Shown piece after piece: positions 26,092-35,499 of a DNA stretch of 64,000 bases. The notes below the pieces were generated by a model that worked only from the letters and a program-made list of their open reading frames with translations, did not search any database and was not told the origin of the DNA. Both the position numbers and the translations under genes were made by a program. Origin of the DNA: Clostridia bacterium (lineage in GTDB: Bacteria > Bacillota > Clostridia > Christensenellales > Aristaeellaceae); assembly GCA_017412715.1 (NCBI GenBank), contig JAFPWU010000022.1, forward strand, positions 45,633-109,632, written 5' to 3'. How positions within the stretch are numbered: position 1 is the stretch's first letter; each line of letters opens with the position of its first letter.

Positions 26092-27474
26092 TCAGCGTTC
26101 GGACAGCAGCTTTGCAGTTTTCCATTTTCCGCTCATATAGTACACAAATGCGGTTAATCCGGGCAGCACATGACACAGTGCTGCACCCCAATAATACCCG
26201 AGTCCGCCCCAGTTAAAGAGATTTACAAACATCAGGCAAACAAGGATGCGGCTCACGCCGTCGAGGACACCGATGGCCAGCGCCAAACTTGGTATTCCCA
26301 CACCGGTGGACATGCATTTATAGCTGCTGGCCCAAGCATGGACAAGCACGCCAATGGCCATAATCTGCATGAATACCACACCGTTTTCAATCACGGCTTC
26401 GTCAGCGGTGAACAGGCGGAAGAGAGGCTTCGGAATCAGCAGGCAAAGGATTGCCACTATTGCCGCTCCAGCCATCGATATACCCAGCGTAATCCGCTGC
26501 GTCTTCTGGGCACGGTCAATCTTCCTGGCACCGAGATTTTGCCCGATCATCGCACCGCCGGCCATGGTGAAGCTGTTAAAGAGCACATCGCCAAAGTTGA
26601 GGATTTTGTTTCCGACACTATAGGTAGCCGAGAACGTCAAGCCGTAGCTATTAATATTAGCCTTAACCCACATTCCGGAATAACGGATGCAGAAAGTGCG
26701 TATCAGCTGAGGGACACCCAACTTCAGCATCACCTTCAAATGTTCAAAGCGTACCTTAAAGAAACGCCGATTGAATCCAAAGTCAAAGGCTTCTTTCTTA
26801 CGGTTTAGGAAAAAGAACGCCGCCACGCACGAACCAACCTGCGACAGCACCGTTGCCAATGCGGTTCCGGACGCCTCCATCTTCAGCACGACGACAAACA
26901 GAAGATCGGTCACAATATTGACAGAAGCAGCGACAGCTACAAAAATCAATGGTCGCTTGGATTCTCCTATACCGCGAAGCATGGCAACAATTCCGTTGTA
27001 TGCAAAAATGAAAGGCATGCCAAACGAGCAGATGATCATGTAGTCTTTGGCCTGCTGCCATGCCTCAGGCGGGCAGTTCATCCACCCTAAAAGCGTATCC
27101 GACAGAACAATCGGGACCAGCATACAGACAACTGACATATAAAGCATGAAGGTAAGCATAGTGCCCGACGCTTCCTTCATACGCTGAAAATCCTTTGCTC
27201 CGCTCAGCTGGGAGATATAAACCTGACCTGCTGTAGCCACCGCCATGGCTGTCGGCGTCAGAAAATCTGCAATTTCACCACCGGTCGAAACGCCAACGGT
27301 GCCGATGCTTCCAACAAACTGACCGATGATAATCAGATCCACCATGCCATAGAGCTGCTGAAGAAGGTTGGTCAGGATCATGGGAATAGCGAATAAAACC
27401 AGCTTCTTCAGGATCGGCCCTTCTGTCAGATCAGCTCCGACATGCCTTTTCTTCATCGCTGCAGCCTGGCTCAT
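26092..27474 (-). CDS. MATE-family efflux transporter
   Basis: A 460-residue protein with twelve predicted spans. The N-terminal GPILKKLVLFAIPMILTN followed by LLQQLYGMVDLIIIGQFVG, and the repeat of this pattern in the second half, are typical of MATE exporters, which use a cation gradient to expel organic compounds. The length is normal. AAAGGA precedes the start by 9 bases. It is a single-gene unit bounded by terminators on both sides. Within a catabolic island it may export a toxic intermediate or by-product; alternatively it is a carried resistance gene. It is unrelated in position to the transporter-like remnant at 14915. Confidence 0.9.
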   Translation of the reverse strand: MSQAAAMKKRHVGADLTEGPILKKLVLFAIPMILTNLLQQLYGMVDLIIIGQFVGSIGTVGVSTGGEIADFLTPTAMAVATAGQVYISQLSGAKDFQRMKEASGTMLTFMLYMSVVCMLVPIVLSDTLLGWMNCPPEAWQQAKDYMIICSFGMPFIFAYNGIVAMLRGIGESKRPLIFVAVAASVNIVTDLLFVVVLKMEASGTALATVLSQVGSCVAAFFFLNRKKEAFDFGFNRRFFKVRFEHLKVMLKLGVPQLIRTFCIRYSGMWVKANINSYGLTFSATYSVGNKILNFGDVLFNSFTMAGGAMIGQNLGARKIDRAQKTQRITLGISMAGAAIVAILCLLIPKPLFRLFTADEAVIENGVVFMQIMAIGVLVHAWASSYKCMSTGVGIPSLALAIGVLDGVSRILVCLMFVNLFNWGGLGYYWGAALCHVLPGLTAFVYYMSGKWKTAKLLSER

Positions 27475-27545
27475 GCATCATCATCCTTTCTTTCCGGTCA
27501 CGCCCACGGCCATGCATTCTTCTTTATTTCAAATTGATCTTATGA

Positions 27546-27575
27546 AAAAAAGCGGTTATCTTCAAACCGCTTTTT
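27546..27575 (-). terminator. Rho-independent terminator, symmetric
   Basis: AAAAAAGCGGTT pairs with AACCGCTTTTT around a 7-base loop. A-runs and T-runs on both sides make it usable in either direction. It ends the long minus-strand transcript that finishes with gene 27611-28093. Confidence 0.8.
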
Positions 27576-27610
27576 GCAGCATAACTGAACATAAAACGAA
27601 TGAAAGACAT

Positions 27611-28093
27611 TCAATGCCATTCTGGTATCTCTTCATCAAGGTTCTCCAAAAGCCTATTCATGGCTTCATAAGCCTTTTCAGTTTCTTCCTCCCTGCCGAA
27701 ATTGAATACAAGAGTCTGATCATCTGTAAGCAGAATAATACAGTTCCGATTGCTTTCAGAGGCGCACAGATGATAATCCCCCAATTCTTCTGTATGCCAT
27801 GTTCCGCAAAGCAGGCCGCTTTCCCGAACCCCATCAACAGGATTTCCATAATTCATATTTGTCCGGAATCCTTTTTGCGTTAATGTATGAAGATCAACGA
27901 TGTAATGATGACCAAAAGGGTCTGCCACGCTGACAGATGATTCCTGTACCGAAAATGAAATCTGTTTGACAAAAAAGGCGCTATATAACGTATATCCAAT
28001 CACAAGAAGCAAGGGAACCAGGATACTCAGCCGGCGGTTCTGCCGTATATGCTGCATTTCCTGATCTAAGGTATCATGACCTGACGCGTGCAT
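27611..28093 (-). CDS. Small membrane-anchored protein of unknown function
   Basis: A 160-residue protein with one hydrophobic segment at about residues 23-42, after a charged cytoplasmic N-terminus, and a polar C-terminal domain of about 115 residues. The C-terminal domain (FSVQESSVSVADPFGHHYIVDL, then CIILLTDDQTLVFNFG) has a pattern of short beta strands that suggests a PH-like barrel, but I do not recognise the family. It follows the LysR gene by 4 bases, with GAGGTGA near the start, and is the last gene before the terminator. With its neighbours at 28098 and 28978 it forms a small regulator-plus-membrane-protein unit. Confidence 0.65.
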   Translation of the reverse strand: MHASGHDTLDQEMQHIRQNRRLSILVPLLLVIGYTLYSAFFVKQISFSVQESSVSVADPFGHHYIVDLHTLTQKGFRTNMNYGNPVDGVRESGLLCGTWHTEELGDYHLCASESNRNCIILLTDDQTLVFNFGREEETEKAYEAMNRLLENLDEEIPEWH

Positions 28094-28097
28094 CAGC

Positions 28098-28988
28098 TCA
28101 CCTCGTTTCTTTTTCTTTCAGTCGGGCAATCAGTTCACGAACTGCCTTTTTTCGGTTTTTTTCATGATACAGCATGTAGTAATGCAACTCAGAGCTCTCA
28201 GCGAATGGAATCAGCCGCATATCAGGATTGATATTGGTGGTAATATTTGCCGTTGAATTGCCTTGAATACCGATACCAAAGCCGCTGTCAACCAGGCGGC
28301 CCACATCGGAACAGTTTGTGGTATAGACAAGGATATCAGCTTCAAAGCCGGCTCCCTGGCACAAGGACAGCAGCATTTCATTGACTGCATAGTGCTCTTT
28401 GTAAAGGATCAGGTGCTGATTGCGCAGCTCGCTTACTGACAGGACATCTCGTGGATAGAACGGATGCTCCGGCGGCACGAGTGCCAGAAGTCTGTCCGTC
28501 ATCAGGTGGATCTGGCCAAGTCTCATGTTGTCGCTGATTTCATACTGAGAAACGCATCCAACGTCCAGCTTGTTCTGTGCAATCATTCGCTGAATTTGAT
28601 GATCGTCCACGCTGATCAGTTTGATCTCCGTATCAGAGTGCTCTTCATAAATATCCATGATCTGCTGCATGACGCCGGTAATACGGGCTGTATTCGAATA
28701 TCCGACATTTACAAGATCCCGACCCGGATTATTCATATCGTTTAGTTCTGACAGCATATCATCATAGAGATTGACCATCTGCTGAAAATACGGCATAACC
28801 ACCTCGCCCGCCGGTGTTAATCGGACGCTGTGACTCAGACGGTCAAACAGCTCAATCCCCAGCGAGTCTTCGAGGGAACGGATATGTCGGGAAAGGCTTG
28901 CCTGTGAAATGTATTGTTCGTAGGCACTTTCCTGGAAATTGCGACTCTCTGCAATCGAAAGCGCTTCCCGAAAAAACTCAATTTTCAT
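28098..28988 (-). CDS. LysR-family transcriptional regulator (1)
   Basis: A 296-residue regulator. The N-terminal winged helix-turn-helix (MKIEFFREALSIAESRNFQES, then QASLSRHIRSLEDSLGIELF) is the LysR signature, followed by the usual effector-binding domain to about residue 290. The length is typical. AAGGAG is 9 bases before the start. Unusually, it sits inside a co-directional run, overlapping the upstream membrane-protein gene by 11 bases and preceding another membrane-protein gene by 4, with no divergent target beside it. It may sense something reported by these membrane proteins or act on distant promoters of the island, such as 25982-26010. Confidence 0.9.
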   Translation of the reverse strand: MKIEFFREALSIAESRNFQESAYEQYISQASLSRHIRSLEDSLGIELFDRLSHSVRLTPAGEVVMPYFQQMVNLYDDMLSELNDMNNPGRDLVNVGYSNTARITGVMQQIMDIYEEHSDTEIKLISVDDHQIQRMIAQNKLDVGCVSQYEISDNMRLGQIHLMTDRLLALVPPEHPFYPRDVLSVSELRNQHLILYKEHYAVNEMLLSLCQGAGFEADILVYTTNCSDVGRLVDSGFGIGIQGNSTANITTNINPDMRLIPFAESSELHYYMLYHEKNRKKAVRELIARLKEKETR

Positions 28989-29697
28989 GGCTTTCCTCTC
29001 CTTCTATGTCTTCTGCATCCACCTCAATGGTCAGCGGCTCTTCACCTTCAAGTGACCTCGACGCCTCTGCGGAGCTTGCAGTAAGTCTCCACGGTACATT
29101 TCTTTCTCTCCATTGTATAATAAAGAGCAAAGCTGAAGCAAGAAGATCCATCAGCAAGAGCATGGCTTCTTCACCGCCGAGCCCTTCACCTGTCATTAGC
29201 ATTGCAATGAAGCTGACCAGCAGCGTCAGAAGCATGCCGGCTGACGCCCAGATTGATCGGGCAGCCAGCTGCATGGCGCTCCGCTTATATGCACCTATGG
29301 TCATTCTTCCATACAGGGTCAGATAGGAAATCATCGGTGAAGCCATCCACAGGAACCCGGCGATAGCAATTGCCTGAGCTGCAACTGTGTACCAACAGCG
29401 GTTGCATGGCAGGGGCATAAGGCTTCCTACAGCAAGAAGAGCAGCCGAGCCGAGCCAAAGACCCAGATAAAGCAGACGGAGCAGGATCTGACGGAAAAGC
29501 TTCAGATCCTGCTCGTACCACGTGCCTGTATAAACCCGCTGAATGGATGTGCCATGATCTTTCTGTTGCCTGACCTCCGTGTAGCCCTCAAAGAAGCGAT
29601 TATAGGTTTGGCTGGTTCGGTTGCCAGGCCGCTTGCCGTCTATATCCCGTTTGCCGAGACTGGAGCGGATTCCCGATCGCAGATCACGTTGAGGCAT
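28978..29697 (-). CDS. Multi-span membrane protein of unknown function
   Basis: A 239-residue protein. A basic, polar N-terminus of about 65 residues is followed by four hydrophobic segments (about 72-90, 100-120, 150-172 and 180-198) and an acidic C-terminal tail rich in Glu. A PCNRCW motif with two cysteines lies between the first two spans. I do not recognise the family. It has AAAGGAG 7 bases before the start, follows the importer ATPase gene by 38 bases and overlaps the LysR gene by 11. It may be transcribed with the importer operon. Confidence 0.68.
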   Translation of the reverse strand: MPQRDLRSGIRSSLGKRDIDGKRPGNRTSQTYNRFFEGYTEVRQQKDHGTSIQRVYTGTWYEQDLKLFRQILLRLLYLGLWLGSAALLAVGSLMPLPCNRCWYTVAAQAIAIAGFLWMASPMISYLTLYGRMTIGAYKRSAMQLAARSIWASAGMLLTLLVSFIAMLMTGEGLGGEEAMLLLMDLLASALLFIIQWRERNVPWRLTASSAEASRSLEGEEPLTIEVDAEDIEGEESHEN

Positions 29698-29735
29698 TGC
29701 AGAGCTCCTTTCAGACGGATCAACTCGTGAGTTTG

Positions 29736-30689
29736 TCAGTTAACCTCTTTCACACGGCAGCAGGAAACGAAATGATTTGGCGCAATTTCTTCCAGCTTCT
29801 GCGGCTGAGCACATGCTTCTGTTGCATAGGGACAGCGCGGTGCAAACCGGCAACCTGGCTTTGGATTGATTGCGGAAGTCAATTCACTCTTGAGCTGTAC
29901 ACGCTGGAACGGTTTTGTGATGTCCGTGGATGGAATAGCTGAAAACAAAGCCTTTGTATAGGGATGCAGTGCTTGCCTGAAAAGCTCCCTGGTTGGCGCC
30001 TTTTCTACCAGCTGCCCCAGATACATGACGCATATATTGTCTGAAATGTGCCGTACCACTGACAGATCATGGGTCACAAACATGTAAGCCATTCCCATCT
30101 GATCCTGAAGATCCATCAAAAGATTCAGAACCTGTGCCTGAATAGACACATCCAGGGCTGAAACCGGCTCATCGCAGACGATGAATTCAGGATTCAGCGC
30201 CAGAGCACGGGCAATACCGACACGCTGCCGGCGACCGCCATCAAGCTCATGCGGGAAAGACGAGCGGAGACGTTCGTCAATGCCGACCAGATCCATCAGT
30301 CTCTGGCCCTCCTGACGGATAGCTTCCTTGCTTTTAAATCGTCCGGAATTCTTCAGCGGTTCATAGATTGTTCTTTCCACGCGGAAACGTGGGTTAAGGG
30401 ATGAATAAGGATCCTGGAATATGATCTGCATCTTTTCTCGGAGCTGCTTCAAATCGTTGCCTTCCACATGCGTTACATTTTTGCCATGAAAAAGGACCTG
30501 TCCATCGGTCGCTTCCTGCAGATGGATGATGGTCCGTCCAAGCGTACTCTTGCCACAGCCGGATTCGCCGACGACGCCGACAGTTTCACCGGCGTTGATT
30601 GTAAAGGAGACATCGTCAACCGCATGGTTGATGCCGGCAGGAACCTTGAAGTATTTCTTCAGGTTTTTGACTTCAATCAATGGCTCCAT
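29736..30689 (-). CDS. Opp/Dpp-type ABC importer ATPase, F subunit
   Basis: A 317-residue cytoplasmic ATPase. Walker A is G41-ESGCGKST, the signature is ELDGGRRQR in place of the common LSGGQ, and Walker B is [12 protein letters not shown]. The C-terminal [14 protein letters not shown] cysteine motif is typical of oligopeptide-type importer ATPases. The start at 30689 has AAAGGAGG 7 bases upstream; an adjacent ATG at 30692 is the alternative, overlapping the upstream stop. With the D subunit (30689-31672) it forms the heterodimer that powers import through the two permeases. The substrate of such systems ranges from peptides to oligosaccharides, so family alone does not decide. Confidence 0.93.
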   Translation of the reverse strand: MEPLIEVKNLKKYFKVPAGINHAVDDVSFTINAGETVGVVGESGCGKSTLGRTIIHLQEATDGQVLFHGKNVTHVEGNDLKQLREKMQIIFQDPYSSLNPRFRVERTIYEPLKNSGRFKSKEAIRQEGQRLMDLVGIDERLRSSFPHELDGGRRQRVGIARALALNPEFIVCDEPVSALDVSIQAQVLNLLMDLQDQMGMAYMFVTHDLSVVRHISDNICVMYLGQLVEKAPTRELFRQALHPYTKALFSAIPSTDITKPFQRVQLKSELTSAINPKPGCRFAPRCPYATEACAQPQKLEEIAPNHFVSCCRVKEVN

Positions 30690-31672
30690 CATATTGCCTC
30701 CTTTGCATACTTCCAGCAACGGCAGAAATGCCCATCGCTTACCTCAAAGTTCGGAACTTCACCGCTGCGGCACTTTTCAGTCGCATAAGGACAGCGGGGA
30801 TTAAATTTGCACCCCTGCGGGAGATCCGTTGGATCAGGCATTAAGCCGGCAATGGGTTTTAATCGTTCTTCATCGCCAACCATGCTTGGCAGAGAATCAA
30901 ACAAACCTACTGTATACGGATGGCACGGATTCAGGAACAGATCTTTCTTAGTGCCGTATTCAATAATTTCTCCCGCATAAACTGTCGCGACATTGTCACA
31001 GGTCTGGGCAACAACACCAAGATCGTGGGTGATCAGGATCATGGAAGTATGCAGTTTTTTCTGCAAATCTGCAATCAAATCCAGCACCTGAGCCTGAATA
31101 GTCACATCAAGCGCAGTTGTCGGTTCGTCAGCCAGAAGGAGATCTGGGTTACAGGCCAGTGCCATGGCGATAACCACGCGTTGTTTCATGCCGCCGGAGA
31201 ATTCAAAAGGATATTCTACATACCTCGATGCTGGAATGCCTACCATTTCAAGCATTTCGCCGGCTTTTTTTCTGGCCTCGTCACGTGAAATATCACTGTG
31301 CAGCATCAAACCTTCGGATATCTGATCTCCAACACAGATCAGAGGATTCAGCGCGGTCATGGGGTCCTGGAAAATCATTGAGATTTTCCCACCGCGGATC
31401 TTGCGCATCTCTTCCTCAGAAAGAGCACTGATCTTTACGCCGTCCATCGTGATCTCACCGCCCAGCATTTTTGCTGGCGGATCAGGCAAAATACGCAGGA
31501 TCGATCTGGCGATCGTCGTTTTTCCTGCGCCTGTTTCACCGACCAGGCCAAGGGTTTCGCCCTTTTTCAGGCTAAAAGAAACATGGTTAACAGCCTGAAC
31601 GATCTTTTTATTGGCAGTGTAGATGACCGTCAAGTCCTTTACTTCCAGAAAAGTCTGATTCTTTTCGCTCAT
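30689..31672 (-). CDS. Opp/Dpp-type ABC importer ATPase, D subunit
   Basis: A 327-residue ATPase. Walker A is G45-ETGAGKTT, the signature is EFSGGMKQR, Walker B is [12 protein letters not shown] and the C-terminal cysteine motif is [14 protein letters not shown]. The start at 31672 is chosen because GGTGAT and AAGG lie at good distance before it; an ATG at 31678 and a GTG at 31681 are less well placed. It is 10 bases from the permease upstream and coupled to the F subunit by a stop-start overlap. It pairs with the F subunit to energise the importer. Both ATPases keep all key catalytic motifs. Confidence 0.93.
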   Translation of the reverse strand: MSEKNQTFLEVKDLTVIYTANKKIVQAVNHVSFSLKKGETLGLVGETGAGKTTIARSILRILPDPPAKMLGGEITMDGVKISALSEEEMRKIRGGKISMIFQDPMTALNPLICVGDQISEGLMLHSDISRDEARKKAGEMLEMVGIPASRYVEYPFEFSGGMKQRVVIAMALACNPDLLLADEPTTALDVTIQAQVLDLIADLQKKLHTSMILITHDLGVVAQTCDNVATVYAGEIIEYGTKKDLFLNPCHPYTVGLFDSLPSMVGDEERLKPIAGLMPDPTDLPQGCKFNPRCPYATEKCRSGEVPNFEVSDGHFCRCWKYAKEAI

Positions 31673-31682
31673 CTTCATCACC

Positions 31683-32558
31683 TTACTTTCTCAGCTTTGG
31701 ATCAAGCGCATCCCGGAGGGCGTCGCCCAGAAGGTTCAAAGAGAATACCGTCAATGCGATAAAAACACCAGGCCAGATAATCATGTGCGGATAAACCAGT
31801 ATGAAAGCTCTCGCTTCAGCCAGCATAGCTCCCCATTCCGGTGTTGGGGGCTGGACACCCAATCCGATATAGCTCAGCGTAGCAGCCATCATGATGTTGG
31901 AGCCGATTTCCATGGTTGCGCCGACAAGCAACGGCGAATAAACGTTCGGGAAAAGATGACGGAACATGATGGTCATCTTTTTACAGTTGATCGATTCAGC
32001 AGCTTCAAGGTACTCCATCGACCGTTCCTTGAGGATCTGTGCACGCGTCATTCGCGCGCCGCCGGGCAAGTGCTGAATAGAAAGTGCCAGCACCGTATTC
32101 TGGAAGCCGGCGCCAAATGCTGTCGATACCAAAATACAGAGAAGCTGACCGGGCAATGCAGAGTAAACATCCATGAAACGCATGATCAGGGTTTCTACCT
32201 TGCCGCCATAGTATCCGGCCAGAACGCCAAGGAAAATGCTGATCAGGTTTCCGATAATCGTCGATATCAGGCCCAAAGACAGCGAGTATCGTCCGCCATA
32301 TAGGAGACGACTGAATATATCGCGGCCAAGATTGTCAGTACCCATGATATGCTGTGCACTCGGAGTAGAATACATGTTGGCAAAATCCATGTCATTGTAT
32401 CCATACGGTGCCACAACATCTGCGAAAATACAAGCCAGCGCGATCACAACGATGATGAATGTACCGATTCTCGCATTCCAGGTTGAGAAGAGGCGCTCGA
32501 GCAGATCACGGGTATAACTTGATTTCCTGATTTTCTGAGGCTTCGCAGCAACTGTCAT
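31683..32558 (-). CDS. Opp/Dpp-type ABC importer permease, C subunit
   Basis: A 291-residue integral membrane protein with six spans. The N-terminal TWNARIGTFIIVVIALACIF and PSAQHIMGTDNLGRDIFSRL blocks are classic for the C-type permease, and the coupling EAA-like loop appears near EAAESINCKKMTIMFRHLFP. It forms the translocation path with the B subunit. The gene overlaps the B-subunit stop by 4 bases. It has no unusual features and is of normal length for the family. Confidence 0.94.
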   Translation of the reverse strand: MTVAAKPQKIRKSSYTRDLLERLFSTWNARIGTFIIVVIALACIFADVVAPYGYNDMDFANMYSTPSAQHIMGTDNLGRDIFSRLLYGGRYSLSLGLISTIIGNLISIFLGVLAGYYGGKVETLIMRFMDVYSALPGQLLCILVSTAFGAGFQNTVLALSIQHLPGGARMTRAQILKERSMEYLEAAESINCKKMTIMFRHLFPNVYSPLLVGATMEIGSNIMMAATLSYIGLGVQPPTPEWGAMLAEARAFILVYPHMIIWPGVFIALTVFSLNLLGDALRDALDPKLRK

Positions 32559-33514
32559 GCTTCCTTCTCCTCCTTCCGTTTGCGATTGGTGTAGCGGGCT
32601 TTAATACGCGGATCGAGATAGGCATATCCGATATCAGTCAGAATCATCGCAATGGAGGAAACCAGTGCAAAGAACAGCACACATGTTCTCACCACGGGAT
32701 AATCGCGGGCGTTAATGCCGGCCAGCATGTACAAACCAACGCCAGGAATTGAGAAAACGCTTTCAATGATGGCTGATCCGCCAACAATGCCGCCTAGGTG
32801 TCCGCCCAGCATCGTAATCGCCGGCATAGCTGCATTAGGCAGGATGTGACGCATGGTGATCTTTCGCTCCGTCTGGCCTTTAGCGCGGGCGGTGGTCACG
32901 TAGTCCGCGCGAACCACATCGAGCACGGCAGATCGCATCTGTCTTGCCTGCATGGCTACGCCTCCAAGGGTTGAAGCAACAATCGGCATGATATAGCTAG
33001 TCCATGAATCAATACCATATGCCGGCAGCCAGCCCAAATTGACGCTGAAAAGAATGATCATTAGCAAGGCCAGCCAGAAATTGGGCATGGATACCAGCAG
33101 CATGGTGATGGCCATGGTAACTGAATCCTGCCATTTACCCTCGTGGGTTCCGGCAATGATGCCCAGCCCGAAGCCAATCAGCGCCGTCAGGATCATGGAT
33201 ATCAGTCCGATGGTGATGGTATGCGGAAGGCGGTTGTTCATCTCCTGCATCACCGGAACCTTATACAGCCAGGAATTGCCGAACTTAAACCTGACAAAGG
33301 TATTTATCATGAACTCTCCCAGCTGCTCCATATAGCTCCGATCCGTACCGAGGGTATGTGCCATGGTTCGCACTTCATCTTCTGTGGCTGTGCCACCCAG
33401 GAGCATCCGAGCAGGTTCGCCGGGAGTTAAATACAGGATTGTAAAGATGAGAAAAGCCGCTGCGATCAGGATCAGGATCATCGACAGCAATCGTTTCAGG
33501 ATATATCTAGCCAT
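32555..33514 (-). CDS. Opp/Dpp-type ABC importer permease, B subunit
   Basis: A 319-residue permease with six spans. The N-terminal MARYILKRLLSMILILIAAA and LTPGEPARMLLGGTATEDEV blocks are diagnostic of B-type permeases, and the coupling loop is seen in TTARAKGQTERKITMRHILP. It partners the C subunit (4-base overlap). A 17-bp perfect hairpin lies between it and the upstream binding-protein gene, a common way of making more binding protein than permease. The ribosome site GGAGAGG is about 5 bases from the start. Confidence 0.94.
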   Translation of the reverse strand: MARYILKRLLSMILILIAAAFLIFTILYLTPGEPARMLLGGTATEDEVRTMAHTLGTDRSYMEQLGEFMINTFVRFKFGNSWLYKVPVMQEMNNRLPHTITIGLISMILTALIGFGLGIIAGTHEGKWQDSVTMAITMLLVSMPNFWLALLMIILFSVNLGWLPAYGIDSWTSYIMPIVASTLGGVAMQARQMRSAVLDVVRADYVTTARAKGQTERKITMRHILPNAAMPAITMLGGHLGGIVGGSAIIESVFSIPGVGLYMLAGINARDYPVVRTCVLFFALVSSIAMILTDIGYAYLDPRIKARYTNRKRKEEKEA

Positions 33515-33617
33515 GAGAACCTCTCCACTTGCGCAATGATGCGCCTGTCAGGCACCTGATTCATTTTTCACGTGCTGCATGAATCGGAACCAGTTAACGA
33601 ATCAATTCGTCGGATAG

Positions 33618-33653
33618 GCAGTAAGGTTGAGCCTTGGCTCAACCTTACTGCCT
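33618..33653 (-). promoter_or_regulatory. Perfect intercistronic hairpin (transcript stabiliser or attenuator)
   Basis: Arms of 17 bp, GGCAGTAAGGTTGAGCC and its exact complement, are separated by TT. It lies 24 bases past the stop of the binding-protein gene and 104 bases before the permease start. No T-run follows on the minus strand, so protection of the upstream mRNA or partial termination is more likely than full termination. Confidence 0.7.
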
Positions 33654-33676
33654 GCATGACGTTATAGGGATCAGTT

Positions 33677-35260
33677 TCAGTCGACGTTGAAAACAAAGGA
33701 AGAGATGTTCGGGACAACCGTGCCGGGGAAGTTAACAAGTTCAGCAATCTTCGGACCAATCACGCTGTGACGGGTTGCATAGAAGACAGGATAGTAATAA
33801 GCCTTTTCAATGATATATTCAATGATGCCCTTCACAGTCTCCTTGCTCCAGGTCTTGGAGCCGCCGGCCTGAGACCAATGATAGGTCAGCTGATCATCAG
33901 CGATGAAGCCGAAAGCCATGCCGTTACCATATTCATCAGGGTTCGTCAGGCGGTTCATGTTGCTCATCTGAGTGTTAGCGCCCATCGCAAACGTGAAGTA
34001 GAGTTCCCATTCATCCGGGGTCGCGCAGTAGTTGGGCAGCATGTTGGCTTCAACAATACGAAGTTCAACATTGATACCTGCATTGAGAAGCATCGCCTGG
34101 ATGATCTGCGCTGCGGTCTTGCCATTGGTGGAGTTGTCAGCCATCAGCCGCAGGGTCTCGCCATTGTAGCCGGACTTTTCAAGGTATTCCTTCGACTTGG
34201 CAAGGTCATATGTGTTGATATAGGTCTCTGCCTGGAAAAGGGATTCATCGACATCAACCGTAAACGGGCTGCCAAAGGTCACCATCGGATCGGCACTGCC
34301 TACACCTTGGGCGACGCCAGCATTGTTGATAGCATAGTAAATCGCCTTGCGGAAATCTTCGTTCGCAGTTATCTTGCCTTCGGTCTCATTGGGCGTCAGA
34401 TAATACCACTCACCGGACGGGAAGGAAATGACCTGCATTCCCTGAGAAGAGACACCGCCGGGCTGGAAGTCAGCCAGATTGGTTTCCGCCACGGCCATGA
34501 CATAGTCGACAGTGCCTGTTTTCAGCGCCATTACCTGCTGAGCCGCTTCCGGGATCACATCCAGTTCAACCGTTTTGACATTGGTTTTGATAAAGCTGTC
34601 ACGATACTGCGGATCAGTCTGCCAGTAGTTTTCATTTACAGAGCAGACGACCTTGGAGCCAGTCACAAATTCATCAACCACATAGCGGCCGGTTCCAACA
34701 GGATTCGTGGCAAAGTTGCCTTCTTCAAAGGCCTTTTGGCTGAAAATGATGGAGTTGCTGAGAATAAAGGAGAGAGAGCCGAGCTGAATGCTGGGATCCT
34801 TGGCCCAGTGGTACAGGAGCGTATAATCGTCTTCCTTCTCAATATTCAGTGAGCCATCTTCCTTGGTTGCCAGATAGTCATAACGGATGGCATAGCCTGT
34901 ACCAACCAGATAATTGTGGCTAAAGATAACATCGTCTGCCGTGATGTGGTTTCCGGCGGAATCATAGATATTGTCAAACAGCGTGATGCGCCAGGTCATG
35001 TCGTCCACCACTTCATAGGATTTCGCCAGCAGCGGTTCATAGACGTCTGTGGAAGGCGACCAGAACAGGGTTTCATAGATCAGCTTGAATACGTACTTAC
35101 GGTCACCAGTGTTGTAGTTGCAGGGATAGAGATCCTGCGGGTCAGATCCAATCGCAACGACGATTTTATCTGCCATCTTTGTTTCTTCAGCCATCGCGAT
35201 GGTGGCGAAGATGCTCAGGCAAAGTGCCAGGGCCAGGATAAGGGACAGAAGCTTCTTCAT
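33677..35260 (-). CDS. Opp/Dpp-type extracellular solute-binding protein
   Basis: A 527-residue exported protein of the SBP_bac_5 type (IVVAIGSDPQDLYPCNYNTG, then LIYETLFWSP, then FKKA-like repeats later). The N-terminal signal is MKKLLSLILALALCLSIFAT with AMA at the expected cleavage site. There is a Cys within the hydrophobic core but no convincing lipobox, so it may be secreted or held otherwise. The start at 35260 has AAGGAG 8 bases upstream; an ATG two codons earlier is only 2 bases from it. It captures the imported compound and leads the importer operon, with a SigA promoter and a LysR-type site upstream. The cleft residues do not reveal the ligand. Confidence 0.9.
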   Translation of the reverse strand: MKKLLSLILALALCLSIFATIAMAEETKMADKIVVAIGSDPQDLYPCNYNTGDRKYVFKLIYETLFWSPSTDVYEPLLAKSYEVVDDMTWRITLFDNIYDSAGNHITADDVIFSHNYLVGTGYAIRYDYLATKEDGSLNIEKEDDYTLLYHWAKDPSIQLGSLSFILSNSIIFSQKAFEEGNFATNPVGTGRYVVDEFVTGSKVVCSVNENYWQTDPQYRDSFIKTNVKTVELDVIPEAAQQVMALKTGTVDYVMAVAETNLADFQPGGVSSQGMQVISFPSGEWYYLTPNETEGKITANEDFRKAIYYAINNAGVAQGVGSADPMVTFGSPFTVDVDESLFQAETYINTYDLAKSKEYLEKSGYNGETLRLMADNSTNGKTAAQIIQAMLLNAGINVELRIVEANMLPNYCATPDEWELYFTFAMGANTQMSNMNRLTNPDEYGNGMAFGFIADDQLTYHWSQAGGSKTWSKETVKGIIEYIIEKAYYYPVFYATRHSVIGPKIAELVNFPGTVVPNISSFVFNVD

Positions 35261-35312
35261 GGTCATGACTCCTTTTCTATATGCGCATCTCAGTGCGCTT
35301 GATGTTATCTTC

Positions 35313-35341
35313 ATGTTATCCATGCCGCTTTTTGTTTTCAA
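35313..35341 (-). promoter_or_regulatory. SigA-type promoter of the importer operon
   Basis: On the minus strand, TTGAAA (35341-35336), a 17-base spacer and TAACAT (35318-35313) lie about 50 bases before the binding-protein start. Confidence 0.6.
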
Positions 35342-35368
35342 TCCGGTTTTCGCGACGCCAAAAAACAA

Positions 35369-35385
35369 ATTTGCATAAATCAAAT
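35369..35385. promoter_or_regulatory. Candidate LysR-type binding site
   Basis: ATTTG-N7-CAAAT is a perfect dyad with a T-N11-A pattern. It is centred about 70 bases upstream of the predicted start of the importer transcript, where LysR regulators bind. A LysR gene (35500-36441) is adjacent. Confidence 0.5.
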
Positions 35386-35499
35386 TAATTTTTTTCCGGA
35401 TAGTACAAAGATTACGATCAAAGAAGCGTACCTCAAAGAAGTTCTTCATGCAGCGGTTATAATGATTTTTCAATATCCGGTTCAGTGCTGATATATCCT

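Noticed and set aside
33700..33760. Repeats or a CRISPR-like array in the importer region
   Set aside because: Only the single 33618-33653 palindrome is present; no spaced direct repeats were found.
35458..35463. A plus-strand TATAAT upstream of the LysR 3' end
   Set aside because: No -35 box at proper distance, and it would only produce antisense RNA into the LysR gene.
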